From contig JAFYCU010000074.1 of the NCBI GenBank assembly GCA_017545095.1, forward strand, positions 1 through 14,336: 14,336 nucleotides of DNA, in the 5' to 3' direction. The notes beneath the pieces were generated by a model, which did not search any database, was not told the origin of the DNA, and was given only the letters and a program-made list of their open reading frames with translations. This stretch comes from Muribaculaceae bacterium (GTDB lineage Bacteria > Bacteroidota > Bacteroidia > Bacteroidales > Muribaculaceae). The position numbers and the translations under genes are program-made. This document shows, piece after piece, positions 6,801 through 14,324 of the stretch (position 1 is its first letter; each line of letters starts with the position of its first letter).

Positions 6801-9800
6801 TCGGCCGTTGCTGTTGTAGTCGGGCACGATGGCCTCGTCGAAGAGCATCGTCTCGTTGGCATCCTCGGCCATGAGCATCGACAGGGTGTTTTGGTTTTCC
6901 ACCGAACCTTTCACATAATTCATCGCCAGGAACACCCACTTGTCCATGGGGATGCTTTCCTTCGAGGTCACCGTGGTGCCGTTGATGTCGGCCTCGACCT
7001 GACCTTGGTCGTTGATGGCCACTTTGAGCATATTGCCCTCGGTGCCATGCTCGATGATGGTGCCGCCGCCCTTGCGCTTGAGCCACAGCGACGACGCGAA
7101 GCTGGTGTTGCTGATGGGCAGGTAGGCATCGGTCTCCACGGGATTGCCGTTGAACTGCAGCGACACGTCATGACTCACCTGGGCATCATTGAGCGAGCCG
7201 GTGATGAAGAAGTTGCTCTCCTTGGTGAGATAGCTCTCGCGGATGGCCTCGTTGAATTTGATGCGGATGTCGCTGGTGGGCGTGAGGGTGCCCGTGTTGG
7301 GATAAGCCTGTCCCAGCAACTTGGGTCCACGGGTGTCGCGAATCACGGTCTGCTCAGGAGTGGTGTTCACCACCTCGTCTTTAAACATGGCCATCGACTC
7401 GGCAACCACCACATAGTTGCCGTCGATGTCGGGCAACTTCAGTTTGTAAGTAATGTTGGCATCGTCGTTAGGCAGCAACGTCTGCGTTTCGTTCTCCTTA
7501 CCACCTTCAAGATACTTCGGTTCGGTGACCCACTCATGGGCGGTAATCCACTTGTCGTTGCCGGCAAAGCGATATTTCAGCCGCACGCCCTTGAAGCCAG
7601 TGAACAAACGGTTAATGTCGCTGATGGTTGCTGTTATTTCCTCTTCTGCCGCCACAGCACGCTGATTAAGAACTGTTTTGTTAAGATTGAGCGTCACGGG
7701 TGGCGCTGCGGGCACAAATTGTATGCTAAACGTGACTTTGTCGAGTTCCACAATTCCATCCATCACCGATTGCGGGTCGTCGAGACCAGCGCAATCACTA
7801 TAAAGCAACAACTCTATGTTTTTATAGTCCAAGACGGAAGGGTCCGACTGCTTGATTGTGAGCGTTTGGGTCAATGGCTTATCATATTCAAGCCAAATCT
7901 CGGTACCATTAAAGATGGTTTTGTCGTCAAGTTTTATAATCAGTCCATCGGGATTACTCACTGGATTGGCATAGAGCATTGCTGCGATGTAGGGATCATG
8001 GGTCTCACTCTCGTTGGTCAACTCAATATCAACAGCAACCGTCTGCCCGGCGGGAATACCGGTGAAGTTGGTCACCGGCATGCTGATCCGGGGTTTGTCG
8101 CTGCGCATCGTGGCATAGTCGAGCTGGGAGCCTTTCTTGTAATACTTGGTGTAAGTAGCTCCCTCGTAGGGGCATCGTGTCTGGCCGCCACGCGTGCGGA
8201 AGATGGGACTCCATCCCTTGGGAGAGTTATAGATATCTACCGTGTGGGCATTGTCGCGCTGCGTGTCGTTGAACGTGTAAGAAAACTTCTTCACCGTGTT
8301 GGTCTCGTCAACACCATACTCTGTCCAGTGGTAGCCTATGCCCACATTGACGTTGAAAGTATATCCCGCCTTGTCCAGCAGATAGCCATGCTTGCCCTTA
8401 TATCCAACCGTTGACGAGAAAGTGAACACCGAATTGCTCTGCGTGCGCTTGTTGTCGGTGCTTGAATAGGTGACGGTGCTGCCTGTCTCGAACGATTCAT
8501 TGCGCACGAAATACTGGGATTTGGAAAACGCGTCGAGTTTGTCCTTCTCATTATCGGCCAGCACATTTTGCCACAATTTAATCATCTGGTTGCACCACTT
8601 CACGCTGTCGCAGCCTGCATATCCGTCAGGATAGCGGAAGTAGTAGCTTGGCTGGACGGCGGCGGTGGCATCGGGTTGCGCCTGACTGCCCCACACCTCC
8701 TCGTCGTCGTTGCTTGTGCCAAATCGCGGGTCCTCCGTGCTCAAGAAGGTGTAGTAGGTGGGTTTCGACGGGTTTTCAAGAATCTCGTCCATGCTGTTCA
8801 CATGCACGAGCATGGAATTGCGCGTGCGCTTGATGTTGTCGAAGAGTATGGTTTCGATAAATACTTGTGAATAGTTGAAATGCGTGTCGAATTTCTCGTC
8901 TATCGACATAACCTCGTCGTGCCCTATCGCCCACGAGCCGTCTTCTTGCTTGAACAGACCAATCTTCTCGGCGGAACCGATTATATAATTGGTTGAATAC
9001 CCAATGAACACGTCGCCATCACGACCCACTTGCCAGTGAAGAGGACTGGTCGAAACGGTGTTCGTGTTCGTATAAGTGGTGTAGGTACGGTTGTCCCAGG
9101 TCTTGTTGATTTCATACTTACCGAATGCGGTGTTCTCGTGAACAACGGTGTTGTAGGTAATCTTGGCAAAACACAACGTGCCGGTAACAGTGGCCAGCTC
9201 CACGGCCCCGCCAATGGAAGCCGAACCCTCGGTGCCCTGATGGATTCCGCGGGCGGTATAGGTGTACTCGGTCGTAATGGTATCGGTCTGCCAAGAGGCA
9301 TTCGAGGCATCGCCAGGCGGGTCACGAAGCACCATCTGCACATAGCTGGGTCCGGCCGTGATAAAGTTGTTGCCGGTGGTGAGCGTTCCGCTCACCACAC
9401 CTTGCAAGCCGCTGTTTCGCCACAGCTTGGTCTGGTTGTTGATGACCATCGAAGCGTTTAACGAGCGTGTATAAGGCGGAGCGAGCATGGGGAAGCCTGC
9501 CACCCACTTGTAGGATGCCTCGCCCACCGAGTCGAGCTGCACTTGCCCGGTCTCGAGTTTTACCATCTCTCCGCGCTTGATGGTCTTTCCTTCCGGTGTC
9601 GTCCTGTCGGCTGCAGCCACCAGCGCGTCACCCCCCATCTCATTGTCGAAAGTCACCACCGAGTCGCGCAGCATATCTTTATACAGCACACCACTGGAAT
9701 ATTTGTCAAAATTGGTGTAGGGCTCATAGGCTTTGACCTTGAATTCATATTGCTTTCGCTGTAAGAATATCGGGTTGCCATAGTTATAAGTGATTTCGCC

Positions 9801-12800
9801 CGAAATCTCATTTTGGGTAAACACCGGCAGCTCGATTTCCTCCTCGCGGTCGATGACGGTGATTACCTCCTCGCCGAACGCGCCCGCGGGAACACCCATT
9901 TGCGTGACTTCAATAACCGGATTGGAACGGTAGGTGAGCATCAGTTTCTTGTTGCACTTGAACAGCGGGAGATATTCCTTTTTGTCGGCATCGACAAATA
10001 TCGTGTCGGGAGTGATGGAGTCAAGCGGGTTCGACAAGTTGACAGCCGGCACGCGGCTGAACATCTCGTTTTGCTCCACGGTGGGGTTGTTGGGGAATTG
10101 CACGCTCTCCACCATGTAGCGCAGCGGTGGCACAGCGGCACTGAACTCGCCAGTCGCGGCGTCGGTGGTGATGAAGATGTACTTCACGTCATCGATGTCG
10201 CCGCCGGCACGATAAGCGCTGCTGTTGATGTCAGAGCTGGTTGATTCGATGGCCACTTGCTCGGGGTTCGGGACCCACTCATGCGTGGTGCCATCGATGC
10301 GTTCCACAGCGTTGAGCATGCGCTGCGGGTGGTCGAGCGCCGAAAGCTTGAGGGTCGCAGCACCAATGTTGTTGACGCTCACCCCATAACCAAGCGGTTT
10401 CTCGCCCTCGGTGTTGCCGCCCGTGATGCGCCCGGCGAGCACGACGGTGGTGTTGTCGGTGAAGTCGATGTGCGTGTCGGCAAGGAACTCGTAAGTCTGG
10501 CTTTCATCGGCAGGATAACGACCTTTGTTGACAAACGTGTGACCGTTGCGGCGAGCCTCGATGTAGTGACTGCCGATAGGCACCGAAATCTCATACTCGC
10601 CATTGGCATCGGTCATGATGAGTTTGTCGTTCTTGTTGCACGGTGTGCCATCAATATAGAAGCTCACGCTGTCAACCGGAATCGTGGTGCCGGCATAGTG
10701 CACCGAGCCGCTCACCTTGAAGCTCGACACGTCGGTGAAATCCACATTGTTGATGTTGAGCGAGGTGCCTCCGATAAACGCCGAGCGGCTCGTGGGTGTG
10801 AAGCTGTGGATGCCCTTGCTGGGATACACGCTGTAGCGCGTGCCGCTGCCCGTGAACGGGATGCCGCGAACCTCATACTCGCCCTTGTCGTTGGTGATGC
10901 CGTAGGACGACAGTTGACTGTCGTTGGGAACCCTGGTCGACGGACGGCTGTTGGAGCCAATAATGGCATGGTTGCTATTGGGCTGGCCATTGGTGCGAGA
11001 ATAGTCGTAGGCGTATTCCTCGAGCCCCTCGTCAAAGGTCCAGTAGAGTTTCATCCCATTCTCGCGGCCACTGAGCAAACGGTCGTAGTTGGTGGCGATT
11101 TCACTCTCACCGAGGGCGCGGTTCCACACCCTGAGCTCATCGGCGTGGCCCTGGAACGACGAGTTGACATTTACTTTATCACTGAAGAACCCCACATTGA
11201 CTATGCCTTCCTCGTTGGTGGGAATGTCGCCGTAAGGGTTAAAGGTGGCACTGGCGCAATGAACGGTGTAGAGCGCATCCTTTTTGCCGTTGACGATACA
11301 GTCCACGGTGCCATCGCCATTGTTGCGCAAGGTCAGGTGGGTGTATTCATTGGGCTCGATTGCCAAATAACCCAAATCTTGATTCCAAAACCTTCTTGCA
11401 TTATGCTCTTCGCCCCGTAAAACTGTCATATTCAACCCTAGACCAGTAACGCCTTGAATCGGCAGTTTTTCCAAGAATAAATAGTAGGTATAGTCATAGT
11501 CATCGGTTGGGTCACCCTCGAAGCCGAACAGGTTCATCGAGTCCGTTACTTGGTCGGGATTGATCCACATTTGGATGGTGAACGGCTTGTCGAGGCGGAA
11601 CAGGTTATTGGCAGCATCCTTGGTGAGATGCCACTCCAGTCCATCGCCCGACTCCAGCATGTGGCGGCAATAGCCCTGAGGCTGGTTCACCTCATCTTCT
11701 TCGCGGCTCAGCGTTATGCGCACATCGTTCACGGCGGTTCCGGTGTCGAACGACACACGTCCACTCACCACGCCGGAAGATTGACCGAAGCCGGTGTCGG
11801 CCATTGAGTTGCTCTCAATCAGGCCGGTATTGTCACAGTCGGGAGCATAGGCAATAACCTTATATTGGTAGAAGCGCCCCGGCTCAATATTCTCATCGGT
11901 AAAGCTGTAGCTTTCGTCGATTCCCGCCACTTGTCCTATCTTGATCCATTCGCTGGTGCCTATCAGGCGGCGATTGATGACAAACGGCGTTTTGGCAGTA
12001 CCCACTTGATGGGCTGTCCATTCAATCTTGACATTGTTGCCGCTGATGCCTTTGGTGGCCTCGATGCCAGTCACGGTCGTGCCATCAATCACATGCGCCA
12101 CAACTGTGTCGCTGTAGGCGTGTATCTTGTTGTCGATCAGGTCGAGTTGCAGATAGTAGCCATAGATGTCGCACTTGCTCGTGGGCTTGTCATCAACAAA
12201 CGAGGCCTTGCCGGCTGTGCGCGGCACGGTCACCGTGAGGTAATTCTGGACTACATTGCCGTCGGGATCAATGCGGTGGACCTTGAAGGTCACATCATTC
12301 TCCACTTTGGGAATATTTCCAAATTCCCAGTCAAACTTAATCTTATCGGTTGTTTTATTGTCACGCACCAAGTGCAGGGGCACTACCGGAATGGTGTTGG
12401 AGCGCACATCGCTGGCTCTTACCACCGTCAATGGTTCGGGATTGGACGGGATGGTGACATCTCCCCACGAGTCCTTGAGCTGGAACACCTCGTAGCGGTA
12501 GTACTTGCCATACTCCAAGCCCCGGCTTGCATTGTCGGTGAAATTATCTTTCTTCGTCGTTCCAACCAACTCTCGATTGCCGATAAATGCGCCGTCTCTA
12601 TTCATCTGGGTGCGATACACTTGATACTCGCCATCGTTGGTCACATTGGCGTCAACATCCCACTCCAGTTTCATCTCGCCGTTCACCTGGTTGAACGAGG
12701 CCGAGAGCCTGGGCGGCGTGGTGTGGAAGGGTGTGACTGTCCGCTCCCATCCCCTCAGTTCCTGCGACACTTCCTTGCCGTTGAACTTGAACGTGGTCTT

Positions 12801-13658
12801 CGTTCGGCGGTCCACCCACAACGCGAAGTCCTTGTCAATGGGAACATCCACCTCCACCGAGCCCGAGCCGCGGCCGCTCACCTCAAGCACCTTGGCTGAA
12901 TAGGAATCGTTGCCCACCACAACGTACACCTGGTAGGAACTCACATACTCAAAGTTTTCAACGCCGTTGCCAATCTTCGCTGGCAGCCAGCTGTTGTCGG
13001 CGCTCACCTTCAACCATCCCGGTGCTGTCCACTTCACCGTCACCTCCCGTGCCGGCGACACGTTCATCGTCAGCTCGCGGGTGTACTGGTAGTGGATGCT
13101 CAAGTCATAGTCCTGATGCAGCGCGTTGCTCTGGTGGTAATAGGAGTAACCGTCGATCTCAAAGGCTCTCACATCGGCAATGCCCTTCTCGTTGGGCGCA
13201 AAGTGAACCGTGATCCAGTTGTCGTCGTGCGACCCGCTCTTGAGCACGCCGTAGGTGTAGTCGGTCTGCGTCAGCGTCCAGCTGTACCGCTGGTAATAGC
13301 CTAACGTGTGAACCACCCCGTCGCGCGTTATCACGCGGAAATCCTGCTTCGACGATTTGTACTCGAAGTCTTTGCTCTGCTTGTTGTGATAACGCATCTT
13401 GAATCTGATGGTGGGATTCTCGGTGCTGATGGTGCCATCGTGCTCGCTCTCGAAGCCACGGAAACTGTTCATCGCCGTGTTCGGGTCGTCGCCGGTGAGC
13501 CAGCCGTAACTCTTGCCAGCACTCGTGGTGGCTACCTCCACGTTGCACCAATACTGTCCGCCGCCCGCATCCGAGTAATAGCCGCTGATGGCGTAACCAG
13601 CCATGGGCAGCAGCAACAAGCCCAGCAGCAACATGAGCCGTGAAACCATTCTTTTCAT
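3852..13658 (-). CDS. Giant secreted FN3/LamG/Ig mosaic protein with T9SS type A-like sorting domain
   Basis: This 3268-residue protein has a signal peptide (1-23, ending GYA). Modules in order: unassigned beta region 24-310; three FN3-like modules (about 314-412, 423-525, 528-622); start of a carboxypeptidase-regulatory-like domain (627-652); LamG 1 (about 672-878, with FTIQMWINPD and DELRVWNRAL); remainder of the regulatory-like domain (915-975) and two more such modules (979-1060, 1072-1185); unrecognised core 1190-2100; Ig-like start (2108-2168, IRIKFNEAI); LamG 2 (about 2170-2335) and LamG 3 (about 2364-2556, YVVETWFRGEKD, GNWHHLALNV, DELRVWN); Ig-like end (2607-2666, VRDMCDN, VTWSAVVD); Ig-like 2667-2765; paired AAF(V/I)xDxC modules (2766-2890, 3074-3180) around two GWNWI repeats (2890-3060); sorting tail 3186-3268 (LAPGIYLVEA, AIKRIVKE). 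No catalytic motif was seen. LamG and FN3 modules suggest glycan or protein binding at the cell surface. The start at 13658 gives a proper signal peptide; the ATG at 13649 is possible but shortens the basic n-region. It heads the operon with the LRR gene. Confidence 0.93.
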   Translation of the reverse strand: MKRMVSRLMLLLGLLLLPMAGYAISGYYSDAGGGQYWCNVEVATTSAGKSYGWLTGDDPNTAMNSFRGFESEHDGTISTENPTIRFKMRYHNKQSKDFEYKSSKQDFRVITRDGVVHTLGYYQRYSWTLTQTDYTYGVLKSGSHDDNWITVHFAPNEKGIADVRAFEIDGYSYYHQSNALHQDYDLSIHYQYTRELTMNVSPAREVTVKWTAPGWLKVSADNSWLPAKIGNGVENFEYVSSYQVYVVVGNDSYSAKVLEVSGRGSGSVEVDVPIDKDFALWVDRRTKTTFKFNGKEVSQELRGWERTVTPFHTTPPRLSASFNQVNGEMKLEWDVDANVTNDGEYQVYRTQMNRDGAFIGNRELVGTTKKDNFTDNASRGLEYGKYYRYEVFQLKDSWGDVTIPSNPEPLTVVRASDVRSNTIPVVPLHLVRDNKTTDKIKFDWEFGNIPKVENDVTFKVHRIDPDGNVVQNYLTVTVPRTAGKASFVDDKPTSKCDIYGYYLQLDLIDNKIHAYSDTVVAHVIDGTTVTGIEATKGISGNNVKIEWTAHQVGTAKTPFVINRRLIGTSEWIKIGQVAGIDESYSFTDENIEPGRFYQYKVIAYAPDCDNTGLIESNSMADTGFGQSSGVVSGRVSFDTGTAVNDVRITLSREEDEVNQPQGYCRHMLESGDGLEWHLTKDAANNLFRLDKPFTIQMWINPDQVTDSMNLFGFEGDPTDDYDYTYYLFLEKLPIQGVTGLGLNMTVLRGEEHNARRFWNQDLGYLAIEPNEYTHLTLRNNGDGTVDCIVNGKKDALYTVHCASATFNPYGDIPTNEEGIVNVGFFSDKVNVNSSFQGHADELRVWNRALGESEIATNYDRLLSGRENGMKLYWTFDEGLEEYAYDYSRTNGQPNSNHAIIGSNSRPSTRVPNDSQLSSYGITNDKGEYEVRGIPFTGSGTRYSVYPSKGIHSFTPTSRSAFIGGTSLNINNVDFTDVSSFKVSGSVHYAGTTIPVDSVSFYIDGTPCNKNDKLIMTDANGEYEISVPIGSHYIEARRNGHTFVNKGRYPADESQTYEFLADTHIDFTDNTTVVLAGRITGGNTEGEKPLGYGVSVNNIGAATLKLSALDHPQRMLNAVERIDGTTHEWVPNPEQVAIESTSSDINSSAYRAGGDIDDVKYIFITTDAATGEFSAAVPPLRYMVESVQFPNNPTVEQNEMFSRVPAVNLSNPLDSITPDTIFVDADKKEYLPLFKCNKKLMLTYRSNPVIEVTQMGVPAGAFGEEVITVIDREEEIELPVFTQNEISGEITYNYGNPIFLQRKQYEFKVKAYEPYTNFDKYSSGVLYKDMLRDSVVTFDNEMGGDALVAAADRTTPEGKTIKRGEMVKLETGQVQLDSVGEASYKWVAGFPMLAPPYTRSLNASMVINNQTKLWRNSGLQGVVSGTLTTGNNFITAGPSYVQMVLRDPPGDASNASWQTDTITTEYTYTARGIHQGTEGSASIGGAVELATVTGTLCFAKITYNTVVHENTAFGKYEINKTWDNRTYTTYTNTNTVSTSPLHWQVGRDGDVFIGYSTNYIIGSAEKIGLFKQEDGSWAIGHDEVMSIDEKFDTHFNYSQVFIETILFDNIKRTRNSMLVHVNSMDEILENPSKPTYYTFLSTEDPRFGTSNDDEEVWGSQAQPDATAAVQPSYYFRYPDGYAGCDSVKWCNQMIKLWQNVLADNEKDKLDAFSKSQYFVRNESFETGSTVTYSSTDNKRTQSNSVFTFSSTVGYKGKHGYLLDKAGYTFNVNVGIGYHWTEYGVDETNTVKKFSYTFNDTQRDNAHTVDIYNSPKGWSPIFRTRGGQTRCPYEGATYTKYYKKGSQLDYATMRSDKPRISMPVTNFTGIPAGQTVAVDIELTNESETHDPYIAAMLYANPVSNPDGLIIKLDDKTIFNGTEIWLEYDKPLTQTLTIKQSDPSVLDYKNIELLLYSDCAGLDDPQSVMDGIVELDKVTFSIQFVPAAPPVTLNLNKTVLNQRAVAAEEEITATISDINRLFTGFKGVRLKYRFAGNDKWITAHEWVTEPKYLEGGKENETQTLLPNDDANITYKLKLPDIDGNYVVVAESMAMFKDEVVNTTPEQTVIRDTRGPKLLGQAYPNTGTLTPTSDIRIKFNEAIRESYLTKESNFFITGSLNDAQVSHDVSLQFNGNPVETDAYLPISNTSFASSLWLKRKGGGTIIEHGTEGNMLKVAINDQGQVEADINGTTVTSKESIPMDKWVFLAMNYVKGSVENQNTLSMLMAEDANETMLFDEAIVPDYNSNGRLTLGRNFTGMMHEFVLWNKNSPVRTLLAQRDEVVAPYLPGLVGYWKMNEGHGTTVTDYARSRNMHLAAETWNIENTNLAAHLDGEHTVKIPIGNISPRPSDSYVVETWFRGEKDKNARATLLSVTDRVSIGFDYDNSMILHIYNDSLPSYTTNGLPIVLTNEDYNDGNWHHLALNVHRGVSAVVYIDGKAVKTLTEQELPAPAGDYIYVGSILKRTHEQEVPVESYKFTGDIDELRVWNAACDGTSIIANRYNQVDTTGITESLIVYCPMERSALDASNNIVTEFCVNNIAPLALKYGTDAVIADGTTQAATAPSLRKAPLRQNVDFDYTASDKEIYINLNTLPSRMQGNLLTFVVKNVRDMCDNLSETVTWSAVVDYNTLEWDVDEYPIWKSRLTESSIEVMLQNKGRDNDRFHITGLPTWIETSETTGVLGTNESIPIKFTIGANAPVGTHHVYVYAVNDVDICAPLMLHVTVMGNEPEWSVNPDDYESSMNITGQIYFEDKICANPNTKIAAFVDDNCCGVASPKLMSSRDAYFVNLTIYGVEDITKEQPITFRIYDADQGVVLGNVVTHHKGKLLNLTYRPNDLLGDYDNPVIWTADDQIEQLLNLRTGWNWISLYAQPDLEKADLESVFGHARAFNTIKGKEGFALNSGTRWTSTGLDTVAVGLLYKIKMKADMDYSIAGSRIDTRTATQTIYPGWNWIGPLSIYNLSLGEAFADMQPARGDVVKSKNQVAFYDGYKWEGDLGALVSGAGYYYKSNKTQAVTFRYPTINANYYRAPLMAAPAQWNPFVPVDHHQFSDNMNVVAVVTQGGLPIDTLCVAAFIGDECRGVARATADGLYLLTVAGNADESNTAVRFATMLNGKVVWMREQLSWMSDAIYGDLDAPQQLTIPSNENAVDDMFASGTILITPIVVRDVVRVRADEQLAQLRVFSGGGACLEKRDVADNVATLNLSHLAPGIYLVEATTVNGYRAIKRIVKE

Positions 13659-13948
13659 CTTTTCTTTATGTGTTTATTTTAAATAATTCAAATTCGCCTG
13701 ACTGCCACACCTTTGCGGCACAACTTGAGAAGTCTGCCAGCTCGAAAGCCGTTGGGTAATACCAATTCGCTTTATCGTTTTATAACCCGCTTGATGGTTC
13801 TTGCGCCGCTGTCGGTGCAAGCCGTCAACAACGTGAGTTTGAAAAAGAACCCGTCACATTCACACTTGAACACAGTTATGAAATAAAAACAGCAAAAATG
13901 CCTCTCGCTATGCAATGCTGGCAAGCGGAACATCTGCATTTGAAACGA
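13659..13948 (-). other. Long AT-rich leader of the giant-protein operon
   Basis: This stretch lies between the candidate promoter and the giant gene's ATG. Just before the start it is A-rich (AAAGAAAAG then ATG) with no Shine-Dalgarno site, as is common in Bacteroidetes. I see no known riboswitch or strong terminator. It contains the T9SS-tail-like remnant at 13772-13855. The same reading frame is open from an ATG at 13939, a few bases after the predicted transcription start, to the stop at 13772 (55 codons, Cys-rich middle), so a short leader peptide cannot be excluded. Confidence 0.45.
13772..13855 (-). pseudogene. Possible remnant of a T9SS sorting-domain C-terminus
   Basis: The minus frame ending at the TAA (13774-13772) reads DGFFFKLTLLTA followed by CTDSGARTIKRVIKR. 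This lines up with the end of the giant protein (PGIYLVEATTVNGYRAIKRIVKE) through G, an aromatic/aliphatic strand, then G-x-R-x-I-K-R-(V/I)-(I/V)-K. Nothing upstream in any frame looks like the rest of a cargo protein, so it appears to be the last 25 or so codons of a lost or displaced gene. The match is short and could be chance; the alternative is a leader peptide from the ATG at 13939. Confidence 0.35.
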
Positions 13949-13982
13949 CAAAGTTAAGCATCTTATTTCAAACAGAAACAAA
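13949..13982 (-). promoter_or_regulatory. Candidate promoter of the giant-protein/LRR operon
   Basis: On the minus strand, TAACTTTG (13956-13949) fits the -7 box TAnnTTTG. A TTTG (13982-13979) lies 22 bp upstream, slightly longer than the usual spacing. Transcription would start near 13942, leaving an untranslated leader of about 285 nt. A weaker GAATTTG-type match closer to the gene (around 13690) does not fit the consensus first bases. The assignment rests on motif matching only. Confidence 0.5.
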
Positions 13983-14038
13983 ACACAGCAAAAAAAGTTC
14001 ATTTTAACAATACATGGCGGCTCCAATGCCCGAGTCCT

Positions 14039-14062
14039 GTAGAGCCGCACCATGGTGCGGCT
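14039..14062. repeat. REP-like perfect palindrome, copy 1
   Basis: Bases 14043-14062 are a perfect 20-bp palindrome: AGCCGCACCA followed by its reverse complement. It is preceded by the left flank TGTAG found at the other copies. Compared with copies 3 and 5 the innermost variable pair is C:G instead of T:A, changed on both arms. Confidence 0.8.
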
Positions 14063-14106
14063 TGTAACTTTTTCGTCCGCACTGGGCTGGCGCGAATGAA
14101 GCCACA

Positions 14107-14135
14107 AGCCGCTGCATGCATGCAGCGGCTCTACA
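14107..14135. repeat. REP-like perfect palindrome, copy 2
   Basis: Bases 14107-14130 are a perfect 24-bp palindrome: AGCCGCTGCATG followed by its reverse complement, then CTACA (14131-14135). Its right half, GCGGCTCTACA (14125-14135), is also complementary to TGTAGAGCCGC at 14153-14163 in copy 3, so copies 2 and 3 can form one longer hairpin instead of two small ones. Confidence 0.8.
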
Positions 14136-14152
14136 GTACAATGGCGGCGTCA

Positions 14153-14177
14153 TGTAGAGCCGCATCATGATGCGGCT
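14153..14177. repeat. REP-like perfect palindrome, copy 3
   Basis: TGTAG is followed by a perfect 20-bp palindrome at 14158-14177: AGCCGCATCA and its reverse complement. It is identical to copy 5. Confidence 0.8.
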
Positions 14178-14194
14178 GATGGCCGAAGCACCAT

Positions 14195-14226
14195 AAGATG
14201 CAAGAAACGAGCTGGCTAACGCACAT
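14195..14226. repeat. 7-bp word block between the composite repeats
   Basis: Read as reverse complement this contains TTAGCCA, GCTCGTT and TCTTGCA in the same order and phase as the blocks at 2143-2184 and 2241-2282, but in the opposite orientation and 12 kb away. It shows the heptad sequence is a dispersed family and is physically linked here to the palindromic repeats. Confidence 0.7.
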
Positions 14227-14258
14227 GTCCGCACTGGGCTGGCGCAAATGAAGCCACC

Positions 14259-14282
14259 AGCCTCGCATGCAGCGGCTCTACA
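14259..14282. repeat. REP-like palindrome, copy 4 (degenerate)
   Basis: AGCCTCGCATGCAGCGGCT (14259-14277) followed by CTACA. It corresponds to copy 2 but lacks five central or left-arm bases, so the palindrome is no longer perfect; the right arm GCAGCGGCTCTACA is intact. Confidence 0.7.
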
Positions 14283-14300
14283 GGACAATGGCGGCGTCAT

Positions 14301-14324
14301 GTAGAGCCGCATCATGATGCGGCT
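14301..14324. repeat. REP-like perfect palindrome, copy 5
   Basis: GTAG is followed by a perfect 20-bp palindrome at 14305-14324, identical in sequence and flanks to copy 3. Confidence 0.8.

Larger units (their letters stand above)
14075..14189. repeat. Composite direct repeat, unit A (115 bp)
   Basis: The unit begins GTCCGCACTGGGCTGGCGC, contains palindrome copies 2 and 3 head to head, and ends GATGGCCGAAGC. It recurs as unit B at 14227-14336, differing by a few substitutions and by the 5-base shortening of the first palindrome. The inner motif ACA(A)TGGCGGC...TGTAG plus palindrome also occurs, more diverged, at 14012-14062. Confidence 0.8.

Noticed and set aside
6765..8414. 549-codon open frame on the plus strand
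   Set aside because: It lies wholly antisense to the giant gene, whose reading gives clear domains. The translation has no recognisable motif and is His/Val/Gly-rich in the way typical of opposite-strand shadows in GC-rich genes.
10257..11420. 387-codon open frame on the plus strand
   Set aside because: Antisense to the LamG 1 and regulatory-like region of the giant gene; composition matches a shadow and there is no promoter or domain support.
14004..14315. 103-codon minus-strand frame with an internal duplication (MMRLYMTPPL twice)
   Set aside because: The duplicated peptide is just the translation of the palindromic direct repeats; the frame starts inside a repeat and has no independent coding evidence.
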